From assembly GCA_903877645.1 (NCBI GenBank), contig CAIRES010000073.1, positions 124,001 through 188,000 of the forward strand: DNA of 64,000 nucleotides, given 5' to 3'. The notes below the pieces were generated by a model. The model was not told where the DNA came from, did not search any database, and worked only from the letters and a program-made list of their open reading frames with translations. Source of the stretch: an uncultured Bacteroidota bacterium (GTDB lineage: Bacteria; Bacteroidota; Bacteroidia; Chitinophagales; Chitinophagaceae). The position numbers and the translations under genes were made by a program. The stretch's first letter is position 1, and each line of letters starts with the position of its first letter. Shown one piece after another: positions 1 to 8,253 of the stretch.

Positions 1-1871
1 AGGTATTTGCCTGTAAGGCTATCTTTATTATCTATCAGTTCCTGGTAGGTGCCTACAGCTACTACCTCGCCACCCAGGTGACTGGCCAGCGGCCCCATAT
101 CTATGATATGGTCGGCTTCGCGCATCATCAGTTCATCATGCTCCACTACTACTACGGTATTGCCCAGGTCACGTAGCGATTTAAGAACGCCTATAAGGCG
201 CTCTGTATCCCGGCTGTGGAGGCCTATGCTGGGTTCATCCAGTATATATAGAGAATCAGTAAGGTTGCTGCCCAGGAATTTAGTGAGCTGTATACGCTGG
301 CTTTCGCCACCTGATAAGGTGTTAGCCAGCCTGCTGAGTGAAAGGTAGCTTAATCCCACGTCGAGCAATGTGCGCATGCGCTGGTTCACTTCTATGAGTA
401 TGCGCTTGCCTATGCTTTGTTCATTTACTGTGAGCTTTATGTTTTGCAGCCAGTCATACAGTTCATCTGCAGGACGGAACATAAGATCGGCTATAGTTGC
501 GCCATTGATCTTTACATACAGGGCTTCTTTGCGCAGGCGGGTGCCGTTGCAGGTGGGGCATGTGGTGCGCCCGCGATAACGGGCCTGCATAACCCTATAC
601 TGTACCTTGTACAGGTTTTGCTCCACCATTTCAAAGAAATCCTTGATGCCATTTACTTTGCTGTTACCTTCCCACAGCAGCTTGAATTCAGTATTTGTGA
701 GGTCGGCTATGGCTTTGTGTATGGGGAAATCAAATTTTGAGGATGACCTGATAAAGGCCTGCTGCCATTCACTCATTTTCTCGCCGCGCCAGCATACTAC
801 TGCACCTTCGTATACACTTAATCGTTTATCGGGGATCACTAATCCCTCATCAATACCCAACACCTGCCCGAAGCCTTCGCACACCGGGCATGCGCCATAC
901 GGATTGTTGAACGAAAAAAGGTTAGGGGCGGGTTCATCAAATATGATCCCATCTGCCTCAAAGCGGTTATTGAAGGTATGTATCTTGCCATCTACTTCCA
1001 CAAGGCATTCACCCTCGCTTTCATAAAATGCAGTTTGTATGCTATCTGCGAGGCGGTGCAGGTCGTCCTCATCAAATTCTGCTTTTACCACTATTCGGTC
1101 TATGAGCAGGTTGGCTTTTGCTTTGCCTATTTTTACGGAGCCTTCCAGCACATCTTCTATTCTTATCGGTTTTTCGTCGACAGAAGGGACATAGATGCGG
1201 CTAAAGCCCTTTTGCATCAGTATGTTCAGTTCTTCCTCAACAGTGCGTTTGTAGCGTAGTATCAACGGTACAATGAATTGCACTTTAGCTCCTGCGGCTA
1301 GCCCCTTTACAAATTCCACTACATCGCTTACGGTATCCTTCTTCACTTCCTTGCCGCTGACAGGCGAGTACGTTTTGCCAACGCGGGCAAAGAGCAGGCG
1401 CAGGTAATCATATATTTCCGTCATGCTGCCCACGGTGCTGCGGGGCGTGCGGGTAGTTACTTTTTGTTCTATGGCTATGGCCGGGCAAATGCCGCGTATG
1501 TAATCCACGTCAGGTTTGTCCATCCGCATCAGGAACTGGCGGGCATAGGCGCTCAGGCTCTCGGCATAGCGGCGCTGGCCTTCTGCGAAGAGAGTATCCA
1601 TGGTGAGGGACGATTTGCCGCTGCCGCTTACTCCTGTTACCACCACCAATTTATTTCGGGGTATGGCTACGTCCACATTCTTCAGGTTGTGCATACGCGC
1701 ACCCTTTATGAATATAGCATCTGTATTGCTGTCTATGGGGTCGTCTTCGGGGGCGTTGTGCTCTACCTCGGGTGCGGAAATACCTTGTATATGCTTTGCT
1801 GCCTTTTTTGGGGCAACAGCAGTATCTTCCTGCCCTGTTTTTTTAGTAATTGTTTTTTTCTTTTCAGCCAT
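1..1871 (-). CDS. uvrA: UvrA, excinuclease ABC subunit A (C-terminal part off window)
   Basis: UvrA is the DNA-damage recognition ATPase of nucleotide excision repair. Read from ATG at 1871, about 623 codons lie in the window. The second ATPase half of a roughly 940-residue protein is missing because the gene runs off the left edge. Seen in order: a Lys/Glu-rich N-terminal tail of about 45 residues, Walker A GVSGSGKSS at residues 80-88, the FSFNNP-GACPVC module, the CPTCNGTRL module, the ABC signature LSGGESQR and Walker B YILDEPSIGLH. The first CxxC pair of the classical first zinc module is absent; the equivalent stretch reads RFEADG. It is divergent from metK. The family call is certain; the zinc-ligand loss is seen directly. 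Confidence 0.97.
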   Translation of the reverse strand, partial: MAEKKKTITKKTGQEDTAVAPKKAAKHIQGISAPEVEHNAPEDDPIDSNTDAIFIKGARMHNLKNVDVAIPRNKLVVVTGVSGSGKSSLTMDTLFAEGQRRYAESLSAYARQFLMRMDKPDVDYIRGICPAIAIEQKVTTRTPRSTVGSMTEIYDYLRLLFARVGKTYSPVSGKEVKKDTVSDVVEFVKGLAAGAKVQFIVPLILRYKRTVEEELNILMQKGFSRIYVPSVDEKPIRIEDVLEGSVKIGKAKANLLIDRIVVKAEFDEDDLHRLADSIQTAFYESEGECLVEVDGKIHTFNNRFEADGIIFDEPAPNLFSFNNPYGACPVCEGFGQVLGIDEGLVIPDKRLSVYEGAVVCWRGEKMSEWQQAFIRSSSKFDFPIHKAIADLTNTEFKLLWEGNSKVNGIKDFFEMVEQNLYKVQYRVMQARYRGRTTCPTCNGTRLRKEALYVKINGATIADLMFRPADELYDWLQNIKLTVNEQSIGKRILIEVNQRMRTLLDVGLSYLSLSRLANTLSGGESQRIQLTKFLGSNLTDSLYILDEPSIGLHSRDTERLIGVLKSLRDLGNTVVVVEHDELMMREADHIIDMGPLASHLGGEVVAVGTYQELIDNKDSLTGKY

Positions 1872-1885
1872 AAATGCTCCTGCTA

Positions 1886-1893
1886 CAAATTTA
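1886..1893 (-). promoter_or_regulatory. Candidate Bacteroidota -7 box for uvrA
   Basis: TAAATTTG on the minus strand matches the Bacteroidota -7 consensus TAnnTTTG, 14 nt before the uvrA ATG. No well-spaced TTG -33 element was found, so this rests on one box and its position. Confidence 0.4.
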
Positions 1894-2022
1894 GGGGTAA
1901 AGGGGCAAAACTGAGGGATATAATTCAGTAAAAATAGTTAAGGAATAAGCACGACGAAAAGCAGGTTTAGCTATCAAAAGCCTTGTTTTGGGGATAACAA
2001 TGTTAATATATAAAACCAAAAG

Positions 2023-2052
2023 TTGTAATGCACCCAAACAATTCATAAATTG
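2023..2052 (+). promoter_or_regulatory. Candidate metK promoter (TTG-N20-TAAATTG)
   Basis: A TTG at 2023-2025 and TAAATTG at 2046-2052 are separated by 20 nt, close to the Bacteroidota -33/-7 arrangement; the -7 box is one T short of TAnnTTTG. The implied leader of about 30 nt is too short to hold a SAM riboswitch. Confidence 0.45.
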
Positions 2053-2090
2053 CGCCCCTATTCATTCATCAAAAACCGCTTATTTTAAAA

Positions 2091-3344
2091 ATGTCTTATC
2101 TATTTACATCAGAATCAGTTTCTGAAGGGCATCCTGATAAAGTTGCTGACCAGATATCAGATGCGCTTGTTGATAACTTCCTTGCGTGGGACCCAAACTC
2201 TAAGATCGCGTGCGAAACGCTTGTGACCACCGGCCAGGTAGTATTGGCAGGCGAGGTGAAATGCAATACCTATATAGATGTGCAAACCATAGCACGCGAA
2301 GTGATCGCCAAGATAGGCTACACGAAGAGCGAGTATATGTTTGAAGCGCATTCCTGCGGTGTCCTTTCTGCTATACATGAGCAGAGCGCAGACATCAACC
2401 AGGGTGTGGAAAGGAAAAAGAAAGAAGACCAGGGTGCCGGTGACCAGGGTATGATGTTTGGTTACGCTACAAACGAAACCGATAACTACATGCCATTAGC
2501 GCTTGACCTCGCTCATAACCTGCTGCTGCAATTGTCTGCTATCCGCAAGGAGGGCAAGCAAATGAAGTACCTGCGCCCGGATGCTAAAAGCCAGGTGACA
2601 CTGGAGTACAGCGACGACAACAAACCGGTGCGCATAGATGCTATCGTGATCTCTACACAGCATGATGACTTTGCTGAAGAGAAGAAAATGCAGGAACGCA
2701 TCATGAAGGACGTAAAGACCATCCTGATACCACGTGTACTGAAAAGCTATCCGCAGCACAAGCACCTGTTCAACGATAAGATCAAGTATCACATCAATCC
2801 TACCGGTAAGTTTGTTATCGGCGGCCCGCATGGCGATACCGGCCTCACCGGCCGCAAGATCATCGTAGATACATATGGTGGTAAGGGTGCGCATGGTGGT
2901 GGCGCTTTCTCAGGCAAAGACCCGAGCAAGGTAGATCGCTCAGCTGCATATGCAACACGCCACATCGCGAAGAACCTGGTAGCTGCCGGTGTATGCGATG
3001 AAGTGCTGGTGCAGGTGTCTTACGCAATTGGCGTGGCACAGCCGATGGGTATTTATGTACAGACCTATGGTACTGCCAAGGTGAACATGACCGACGGACA
3101 TATTGCTAAGATCGTGAGCGAGGTATTTGATATGCGCCCTTACTTTATTGAAGAGCGCCTGAAACTACGCCAGCCTATGTATAGCGAAGCGGCTGCTTAT
3201 GGCCACATGGGCCGTGTGCCGGTAACTGTGAATAAAGTGTTCAAAAGCGCAGACGGCAAAACCAAGAAAATGCAGGTTGAGCTCTTTACATGGGAGAAGC
3301 TGGATTATGTAGCTAAGGTGAAGAAAGCGTTTAAGTTGAAATAA
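2091..3344 (+). CDS. metK: S-adenosylmethionine synthetase
   Basis: MetK makes S-adenosylmethionine from methionine and ATP in the cytoplasm. The 417-residue protein starts [17 protein letters not shown] and carries the expected motifs: GHPDK near residue 14 (ATP/methionine site), [12 protein letters not shown] in the middle, and the glycine-rich [15 protein letters not shown] phosphate loop. Length is slightly above the usual 385-400 because of internal charged insertions (for example around the KKKEDQ stretch). The start is preceded by an A-rich leader without a Shine-Dalgarno, usual for this phylum. It is a single-gene unit with its own promoter-like element and a strong terminator downstream. 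Confidence 0.98.
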   Translation: MSYLFTSESVSEGHPDKVADQISDALVDNFLAWDPNSKIACETLVTTGQVVLAGEVKCNTYIDVQTIAREVIAKIGYTKSEYMFEAHSCGVLSAIHEQSADINQGVERKKKEDQGAGDQGMMFGYATNETDNYMPLALDLAHNLLLQLSAIRKEGKQMKYLRPDAKSQVTLEYSDDNKPVRIDAIVISTQHDDFAEEKKMQERIMKDVKTILIPRVLKSYPQHKHLFNDKIKYHINPTGKFVIGGPHGDTGLTGRKIIVDTYGGKGAHGGGAFSGKDPSKVDRSAAYATRHIAKNLVAAGVCDEVLVQVSYAIGVAQPMGIYVQTYGTAKVNMTDGHIAKIVSEVFDMRPYFIEERLKLRQPMYSEAAAYGHMGRVPVTVNKVFKSADGKTKKMQVELFTWEKLDYVAKVKKAFKLK

Positions 3345-3367
3345 TCAATTACTGATCAATAGTGAAT

Positions 3368-3395
3368 ACAAAAGCCACCTTTCGGTGGCTTTTGT
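3368..3395 (+). terminator. Intrinsic terminator after metK
   Basis: A perfect 12-bp stem (3368-3379 with 3384-3395) and a TTTC loop, with a T-rich descending arm, 24 nt after the metK stop. Confidence 0.85.
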
Positions 3396-3491
3396 GCGTT
3401 TATCTATCGACAAATATGATTATTTTCAGATCAACCCAAGATTTGGCATCATTTATACGTCTATAATTATAGGCCACTCAATGTATCGCTT

Positions 3492-4778
3492 ATGAGGCAT
3501 CGATACTTACTGTTCGTTATACTGTTGCTTGCCTGCAAGGTGTCTTATGCCCAGCAGGATAAAGTAGTGATCCGTTTTGTGGATGCGCAAAGCAATGCTG
3601 TATTGAATAAGGTATCGGTGATAGACAAGTCGGGTAGTCGTATATCGGGCACTGATACAGCAGGCTATGCTGTGTTTTCGTTAGCACAACTGCGGCAATC
3701 GGGCTACTTGCTAGCGCTTTGTCCCGGCTATAAACCGGATACCGTACGCAATACAAATGCGGTGGTATATATGCAGCCGTTGCAAATTACATTGAAGGAT
3801 GCAATAGTGCGCAGCAGCAAGGTAAGCAGGCTGTTGCATGAGCCCAATGAGTGCCTCGTGGATTATGATTTTGTGGGCGACAATATACTTGCTGCCACCT
3901 ATAGTGGAAGTAATGACCACCATGCCAAGCTGTTTATGATCAATAAAGAAGGAGAAGAGTTGGCGAAATGTAATTTGCCTGCCGAGCCATTGGGTTTATA
4001 CCGAAGTTGTGTAGGTATCCCCTACTGTATATGCGGAGAGCGATTCTACCCGCTGATCATTGATAGTAATAAGATCACGTTGCGGGCACCTTATAATAAA
4101 CAACTGCTCGCCGGCCTGCAGCAATGTGAATTATCTGTAAAAGGAAACCTTTATTATAGACTTGCTGACAGGGCAAATTTTGCAGTAAAGTATGGCATGA
4201 TAGCAAAAGGAGACTCTGCTTTTAAACCTATAAAATCATTTGAAGAAGATGATGTGGCACAGGCCAGTTGGGACGAATGGCAGGAGATACTGGATTTGCT
4301 TTCGGTTGTTACTCCTGCTAACCGAAGTGCGGCTGCCCGCAAGCAACTGGCCAGACTGAAGTGGGATAGAGGCTCATTTGCACACATCAATATGCTACTC
4401 ATTGTTACAAATGATACGCTGGCTATTTTTGATTTCTTTAAAAAGAAGATATTGTTATATGATCTTGAGGGAATACCGGCAGGTAGTGTGCCTATAAGAT
4501 TTGAGTGGCGGCAGTCGCAGCAATTTGCAGTGGTTACAGATGAAGCAATCGGCAAGGTGTACATCCATCGTTATGGGGGCCAGGGTGTACAGACAATTGA
4601 AGAACTCGATGTTAGGACAGGGACTACTTCATCGGTGAAAACGCTCATAGAGAGGCCGTTTGCTGAAGACGTTAAAGTACACAACGGGGACATCTACTTT
4701 CTTTGGCAGGATAAAACGGCAACCGCCACGAGGCAATTATTCATTCAAAGGGCAGGGGATGATATAGCCATCAAATAG
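3492..4778 (+). CDS. Secreted protein of unknown function with N-terminal CarboxypepD_reg-like domain
   Basis: I do not recognise a specific family for this 428-residue protein. It begins with a clear signal peptide (MRHRYLLFVILLLACKVSYA, then QQDK), so it is exported. Residues about 24-100 look like the carboxypeptidase-regulatory beta-sandwich common in Bacteroidota surface proteins (VVIRFVDAQSNAVLNKVSV, then DTAGYAVFSL). The rest is beta-rich, with repeated short strands such as DNILAATYSG and DTLAIFDFFKKKILLYD, which may be a beta-propeller-like sensor or cargo domain; this fold is inferred only. It stands alone between metK and a convergent mdh and shares a bidirectional terminator with mdh. 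Confidence 0.75.
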   Translation: MRHRYLLFVILLLACKVSYAQQDKVVIRFVDAQSNAVLNKVSVIDKSGSRISGTDTAGYAVFSLAQLRQSGYLLALCPGYKPDTVRNTNAVVYMQPLQITLKDAIVRSSKVSRLLHEPNECLVDYDFVGDNILAATYSGSNDHHAKLFMINKEGEELAKCNLPAEPLGLYRSCVGIPYCICGERFYPLIIDSNKITLRAPYNKQLLAGLQQCELSVKGNLYYRLADRANFAVKYGMIAKGDSAFKPIKSFEEDDVAQASWDEWQEILDLLSVVTPANRSAAARKQLARLKWDRGSFAHINMLLIVTNDTLAIFDFFKKKILLYDLEGIPAGSVPIRFEWRQSQQFAVVTDEAIGKVYIHRYGGQGVQTIEELDVRTGTTSSVKTLIERPFAEDVKVHNGDIYFLWQDKTATATRQLFIQRAGDDIAIK

Positions 4779-4807
4779 AAACGCTCCGCATGAAGCAGAG
4801 CGTTTCT
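4777..4807. terminator. Bidirectional terminator between convergent genes
   Basis: 10-bp perfect inverted repeat AGAAACGCTC (4777-4786) with GAGCGTTTCT (4798-4807), between the 3' ends of the secreted-protein gene (+) and mdh (-). It overlaps the last two bases of the TAG stop. Confidence 0.8.
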
Positions 4808-4829
4808 ATAATTGAGTTGTTGTACAGTA

Positions 4830-5765
4830 TTAAGCAACCAGTGTTTCCAGCACTTTGTTCATGCTGCGTACTGCTTCTGCTGATTTGTTGAAGGCTTCCT
4901 GCTCTTCTGCATTGAGCTTGTAGTCGATGATCTTTTCTACACCGTTTTTGCCGATAACCACAGGGACACCGAGGCAGATATCAGACTGTCCGTATTCACC
5001 TTCCAGCGCTACGCAGCAAGGGAACACTTTCTTTTCGTTGCGGATGATAGACTCAACGAGTGCAGCTCCTGCCGCACCGGGTGCATACCAGGCTGATGTG
5101 CCGAGGAGTTTGGTAAGAGTAGCGCCGCCTACCATAGTATCGGCAGCTATTTGTTTCAGCTTATCAGCGTCTATCATATTAGATACCGGTGTGCCGTTCA
5201 CAGTAGCGAGGCGGGTAAGTGGTATCATAGTAGTATCGCCGTGGCCACCGATCACTACTGCGTGCAGATCATTAGGTGAGCAATTCAGTTCTTTCTGGAT
5301 ATAACATTTGAAACGTGCGCTGTCCAGTATGCCGCCCATACCTATGATGCGGTTCTTTGGCAGACCTGTAGATTTCAGTGCGAGATAGGTCATAGTATCC
5401 ATAGGGTTGGATATAACTACGATGATGGCATTAGGAGAGTACTGGAGCAGGCTTTTGCATACATCTTCCACGATGCGTGCATTAGTGCCTATCAGTTCTT
5501 CGCGGGTCATGCCCGGCTTACGCGGGATTCCTGAAGTGATCACACAAACGTCTGAATTAGCCGTCTTTGAGTAATCATTGGTGACACCGATAACGCGGGT
5601 ATCAAAACCAAGCAACGACGAGGTCTGCATAATATCGAGGGCCTTGCCTTCAGCGAAACCTTCTTTAATGTCCACCAATACCAGTTCTTCAACCAGTTCC
5701 CTACGGGCGATATTGTCGGCACATGTAGCGCCAACTGCACCGGCACCCACTACGGTTACTTTCAT
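4830..5765 (-). CDS. mdh: Malate dehydrogenase (NAD, LDH-like type)
   Basis: Mdh interconverts malate and oxaloacetate with NAD in the TCA cycle. The 311-residue protein has the Rossmann GAGAVG motif at residues 7-12, acidic D32 for NAD specificity, the substrate loop RKPGMTR at 82-88 (R82 and R88 bind the carboxylates), DSAR at 148-151, and the catalytic GGHGD with H175. The R82-K-P-G-M loop favours malate over lactate dehydrogenase. Length is normal for the LDH-like MDH class. A -7-like box TATCTTTG lies 40 nt upstream. It is monocistronic and convergent with the upstream-numbered secreted-protein gene. Confidence 0.97.
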   Translation of the reverse strand: MKVTVVGAGAVGATCADNIARRELVEELVLVDIKEGFAEGKALDIMQTSSLLGFDTRVIGVTNDYSKTANSDVCVITSGIPRKPGMTREELIGTNARIVEDVCKSLLQYSPNAIIVVISNPMDTMTYLALKSTGLPKNRIIGMGGILDSARFKCYIQKELNCSPNDLHAVVIGGHGDTTMIPLTRLATVNGTPVSNMIDADKLKQIAADTMVGGATLTKLLGTSAWYAPGAAGAALVESIIRNEKKVFPCCVALEGEYGQSDICLGVPVVIGKNGVEKIIDYKLNAEEQEAFNKSAEAVRSMNKVLETLVA

Positions 5766-5805
5766 TTAATTTATGTTTTTTGAGTTAAATAATTAAAAGA
5801 CGCGG

Positions 5806-5813
5806 CAAAGATA
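5806..5813 (-). promoter_or_regulatory. Candidate -7 box for mdh
   Basis: TATCTTTG followed by CCGCG on the minus strand matches TAnnTTTG; a 40-nt A/T-rich leader follows. No clear TTG at -33. Confidence 0.45.
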
Positions 5814-6004
5814 AGCGAAGTTGAAAAGTAAAACTCATCATTTGTAGTAAAAAGAGGTAGTAAATGCCTATTTTAACTATAAGTAATAACGGGATTTTGT
5901 TAATCAAAAGAAAGTATAAGATGTTTCTGAATATACACGGCTGAATAAATTTTTAAAAGCGGGGGCAACAGCCAAAGGGTGTATTGAAAATTATGCCAAT
6001 TTAT

Positions 6005-6035
6005 TTGCCACGGAAAGCGGGAAAATCTATATTTT
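6005..6035 (+). promoter_or_regulatory. Candidate promoter of the TMTC-like gene
   Basis: TTG (6005-6007), 20 nt, then TATATTTT (6028-6035), one base off TAnnTTTG, 24 nt before the ATG. The rest of the 294-nt gap from mdh is A/T-rich with no gene seen. Confidence 0.45.
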
Positions 6036-6059
6036 AGTTGCCAGAGAATATCATAAGGC

Positions 6060-8102
6060 ATGTCAAAGAAAAAAAACACTCCGAATACCCCTTCCGGAAA
6101 TGCTCCTGTGCGCCCCCCGGTGCAGGCACAGAAAACACCTACGACCGGGAAAAGCCCTAGGGCTGTTCCTGTCGACACTGATTTCTTCAATAGGAAGAAT
6201 ACGCAGCTGTTAGTGCTTTTGGGCATAGCTGTTGTTACATTTTTGTCTTACAGCGCTTGCCTAGATAACCAATTCACCAACTGGGATGACCTTGGCTACA
6301 TTATTTCTGACCAGTACATTAAGAACAGCACATTAGACGGCTACCTGAAGATATTCGATTTCGGCACCAATGTGATGGGCAATTACCACCCGCTTACCAT
6401 TCTTATCTATGCCATAGAGTACAGCTACAAGGGATTACAACCGTTCATCTACCACTTCGATAGTGTGATAGCGCAAGTGCTGACCACACTCGCTGTTTAC
6501 TTCTTTGTAAAGAAATTTACAGGCAGGCCTGTAGCTGCTATAGTCGCGGCCTTGCTGTTTGGTGTGCATCCTATGCATGTGGAGTCTGTGGCGTGGGCTG
6601 CCGGCAGGAAGGATATTTTATATAGCTTGTTTTATGTGATGGCGCTTACCACCTATGTAAACTACAGCAGGGCAGAAAAGAGTGGGAAATTAAAATGGTA
6701 TGTGGCTACACTTCTCCTTTTCACATTGTCTTTGTTGTGCAAGTCAGTGGCGGTAACGCTCCCCGTGGTATTATGTGTGATCGACTACTTTGAAAAGAGG
6801 AAGATCGACATTTGGTTGATCGTTGATAAAATACCTTATTTTTTATTGTCGCTTGCTTTCGGTCTTGGGTCTATAAGGGCACAAAAGGTAGTAGGGGCTT
6901 ACGGCTCACTGGATGCGCACTTCAATGCCCTGGAGCGTTTTTCACTTGGCTGCTATGCACTATTCACCTATTTGTGGAAGGCAGTGGTACCTACAGGCCT
7001 TACCAATTTCTATCCCTACCCGCTAAAGCTGGGCGATGCATTGCCCGGTCAGTTCTATGTTTACCCGGTCATCATCCTCGCATTAATATTTGTGGTGGTG
7101 CGGTACGCACGCACCAATAGGCTGGTCATTTTTGGATTGGGCTTTTTCCTGATCAATATTGTATTGCTGCTGCAATTCATACCTGTTGGTGGGGCGATTG
7201 TATCGGACCGCTATGGTTATCTGCCGTACCTGGGTTTCTTTTTGATCGCAGGCTGGTTTGTATCCAATTATTTTGAGGACAGGGCAAAAATTCCGACGGG
7301 TAAAGCAATGCTGGGTGCTGTAGTGGCTTACAGCCTGGTACTTGGTTTTATGAGTAATGAGCGTTGCAAAGACTGGTACGACTCTTCCACCCTGTGGAGA
7401 GATAATATACAAAAGCACCCCGATGCACCGGTGGGGTACTTCTATCTGGGGCAAGAATATTTTACGAGGTATGAGATCGAGGGCAACCCATCTGAAAAGA
7501 AGAATTTGGGGGACTCCAGCCTTAAGTATTTCAATTTGTCGGTAGAGCATAAGCCGGATTATATCAACCCGATCATTTGCATCGCAGAACTGCAAAGGAA
7601 TTATGGCCAAACGGATGCTGCGATCAAAACATACCAAAGAGCATTGCAGATCAATCCTAAGAATGAGAGTGTATTCCTTGGATTGGGTGTAGCGTACAGC
7701 ATCAAGCAACAATATGATACTGCGGCAACTTTTTTCAGAACGGCACTGAGCTTAAAGCCGTTCTTTCCGGAGGCATACAGCAACTATGCCAATTACCTGG
7801 ATATTGTGGGCAAGCTCGATTCATCCTTACTGGTATATGCAGTCGCTATCTCACAAAACCCCGATGCCTATATTCCATATATGAACCGGGCGCGGATCTA
7901 CATCCGCAAAGGGATGTATGATGATGCGCTCAAAGACTGCAACAGGGGCATTGATGTAAAACCCGAAGTGGGCGAACTGTATATACTGCGGGCAAGGTGC
8001 TACGCGCAAAAAGGCAATAAAGCACAGGCGATGCAGGATATACAAAAAGGACAATCCTTGGGCGCAAAGGTGGATGCAGCTTTAGTGCAGCTAATCAAAT
8101 AA
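6060..8102 (+). CDS. TMTC-like GT-C membrane glycosyltransferase with C-terminal TPRs
   Basis: A 680-residue protein: a cytoplasmic Pro/Lys-rich N-tail (about 1-45), a multi-spanning membrane region (about 48-430), and TPR units to the end (about 440-680, for example YQRALQINPKNESVFLGLGVAY). The first extracytoplasmic loop carries NWDDLGY with D76-D77, the position of the GT-C catalytic acid. The loop HPMHVESVAWAAGRKD matches the HPxHxExVxxxxGRxD signature of the TMTC O-mannosyltransferase family (GT105). The inference is transfer of a sugar, perhaps mannose, from a polyprenyl donor to exported proteins or surface glycans, with the TPRs binding the acceptor. Donor and acceptor are unknown. 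It is monocistronic, followed by an intergenic repeat and a convergent MFS gene. Confidence 0.85.
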   Translation: MSKKKNTPNTPSGNAPVRPPVQAQKTPTTGKSPRAVPVDTDFFNRKNTQLLVLLGIAVVTFLSYSACLDNQFTNWDDLGYIISDQYIKNSTLDGYLKIFDFGTNVMGNYHPLTILIYAIEYSYKGLQPFIYHFDSVIAQVLTTLAVYFFVKKFTGRPVAAIVAALLFGVHPMHVESVAWAAGRKDILYSLFYVMALTTYVNYSRAEKSGKLKWYVATLLLFTLSLLCKSVAVTLPVVLCVIDYFEKRKIDIWLIVDKIPYFLLSLAFGLGSIRAQKVVGAYGSLDAHFNALERFSLGCYALFTYLWKAVVPTGLTNFYPYPLKLGDALPGQFYVYPVIILALIFVVVRYARTNRLVIFGLGFFLINIVLLLQFIPVGGAIVSDRYGYLPYLGFFLIAGWFVSNYFEDRAKIPTGKAMLGAVVAYSLVLGFMSNERCKDWYDSSTLWRDNIQKHPDAPVGYFYLGQEYFTRYEIEGNPSEKKNLGDSSLKYFNLSVEHKPDYINPIICIAELQRNYGQTDAAIKTYQRALQINPKNESVFLGLGVAYSIKQQYDTAATFFRTALSLKPFFPEAYSNYANYLDIVGKLDSSLLVYAVAISQNPDAYIPYMNRARIYIRKGMYDDALKDCNRGIDVKPEVGELYILRARCYAQKGNKAQAMQDIQKGQSLGAKVDAALVQLIK

Positions 8103-8132
8103 CAAATTCCAGTTTCCAGATTCCAAGACCCA

Positions 8133-8151
8133 TCCCGATAACTTATCGGGA
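8133..8151. repeat. Short palindrome TCCCGATA-ACT-TATCGGGA
   Basis: A perfect 8-bp-arm palindrome just after the TMTC-like gene, preceded by TTCCA-rich sequence. It may act as a terminator for either flanking gene, but there is no clear T tract. Confidence 0.6.
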
Positions 8152-8164
8152 CCAAATTCCATTC

Positions 8165-8225
8165 GCGAGTACTTAGGCTAAAGCCGGCCTCTTTTTTACT
8201 TGACCACGGTTTAAAAGCCGTGGCT
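8165..8225 (+). repeat. Two-hairpin intergenic repeat, copy 1
   Basis: Arrangement: GCGAGTACTTA, a GGCT/AGCC hairpin, a spacer with a T6 tract, then a CCACGG...CCGTGG hairpin followed by CTAT. The same arrangement recurs at 43862-43924 and 47144-47206, and part of it at 44705-44722. It lies between convergent genes. It looks like a REP-type palindromic element; no recombinase is nearby. Confidence 0.65.
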
Positions 8226-8253
8226 ATTGCCGCTGCTGTTGTAAGACGGAAAG

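Noticed and set aside
103-1931. Plus-strand frames in the first 1.9 kb
   Set aside because: All are shadows of uvrA, which reads continuously on the minus strand from 1871 to the window edge.
1872-2090. SAM riboswitch upstream of metK
   Set aside because: The predicted promoter leaves only about 30 nt of leader, and no SAM-type fold or conserved core was seen.
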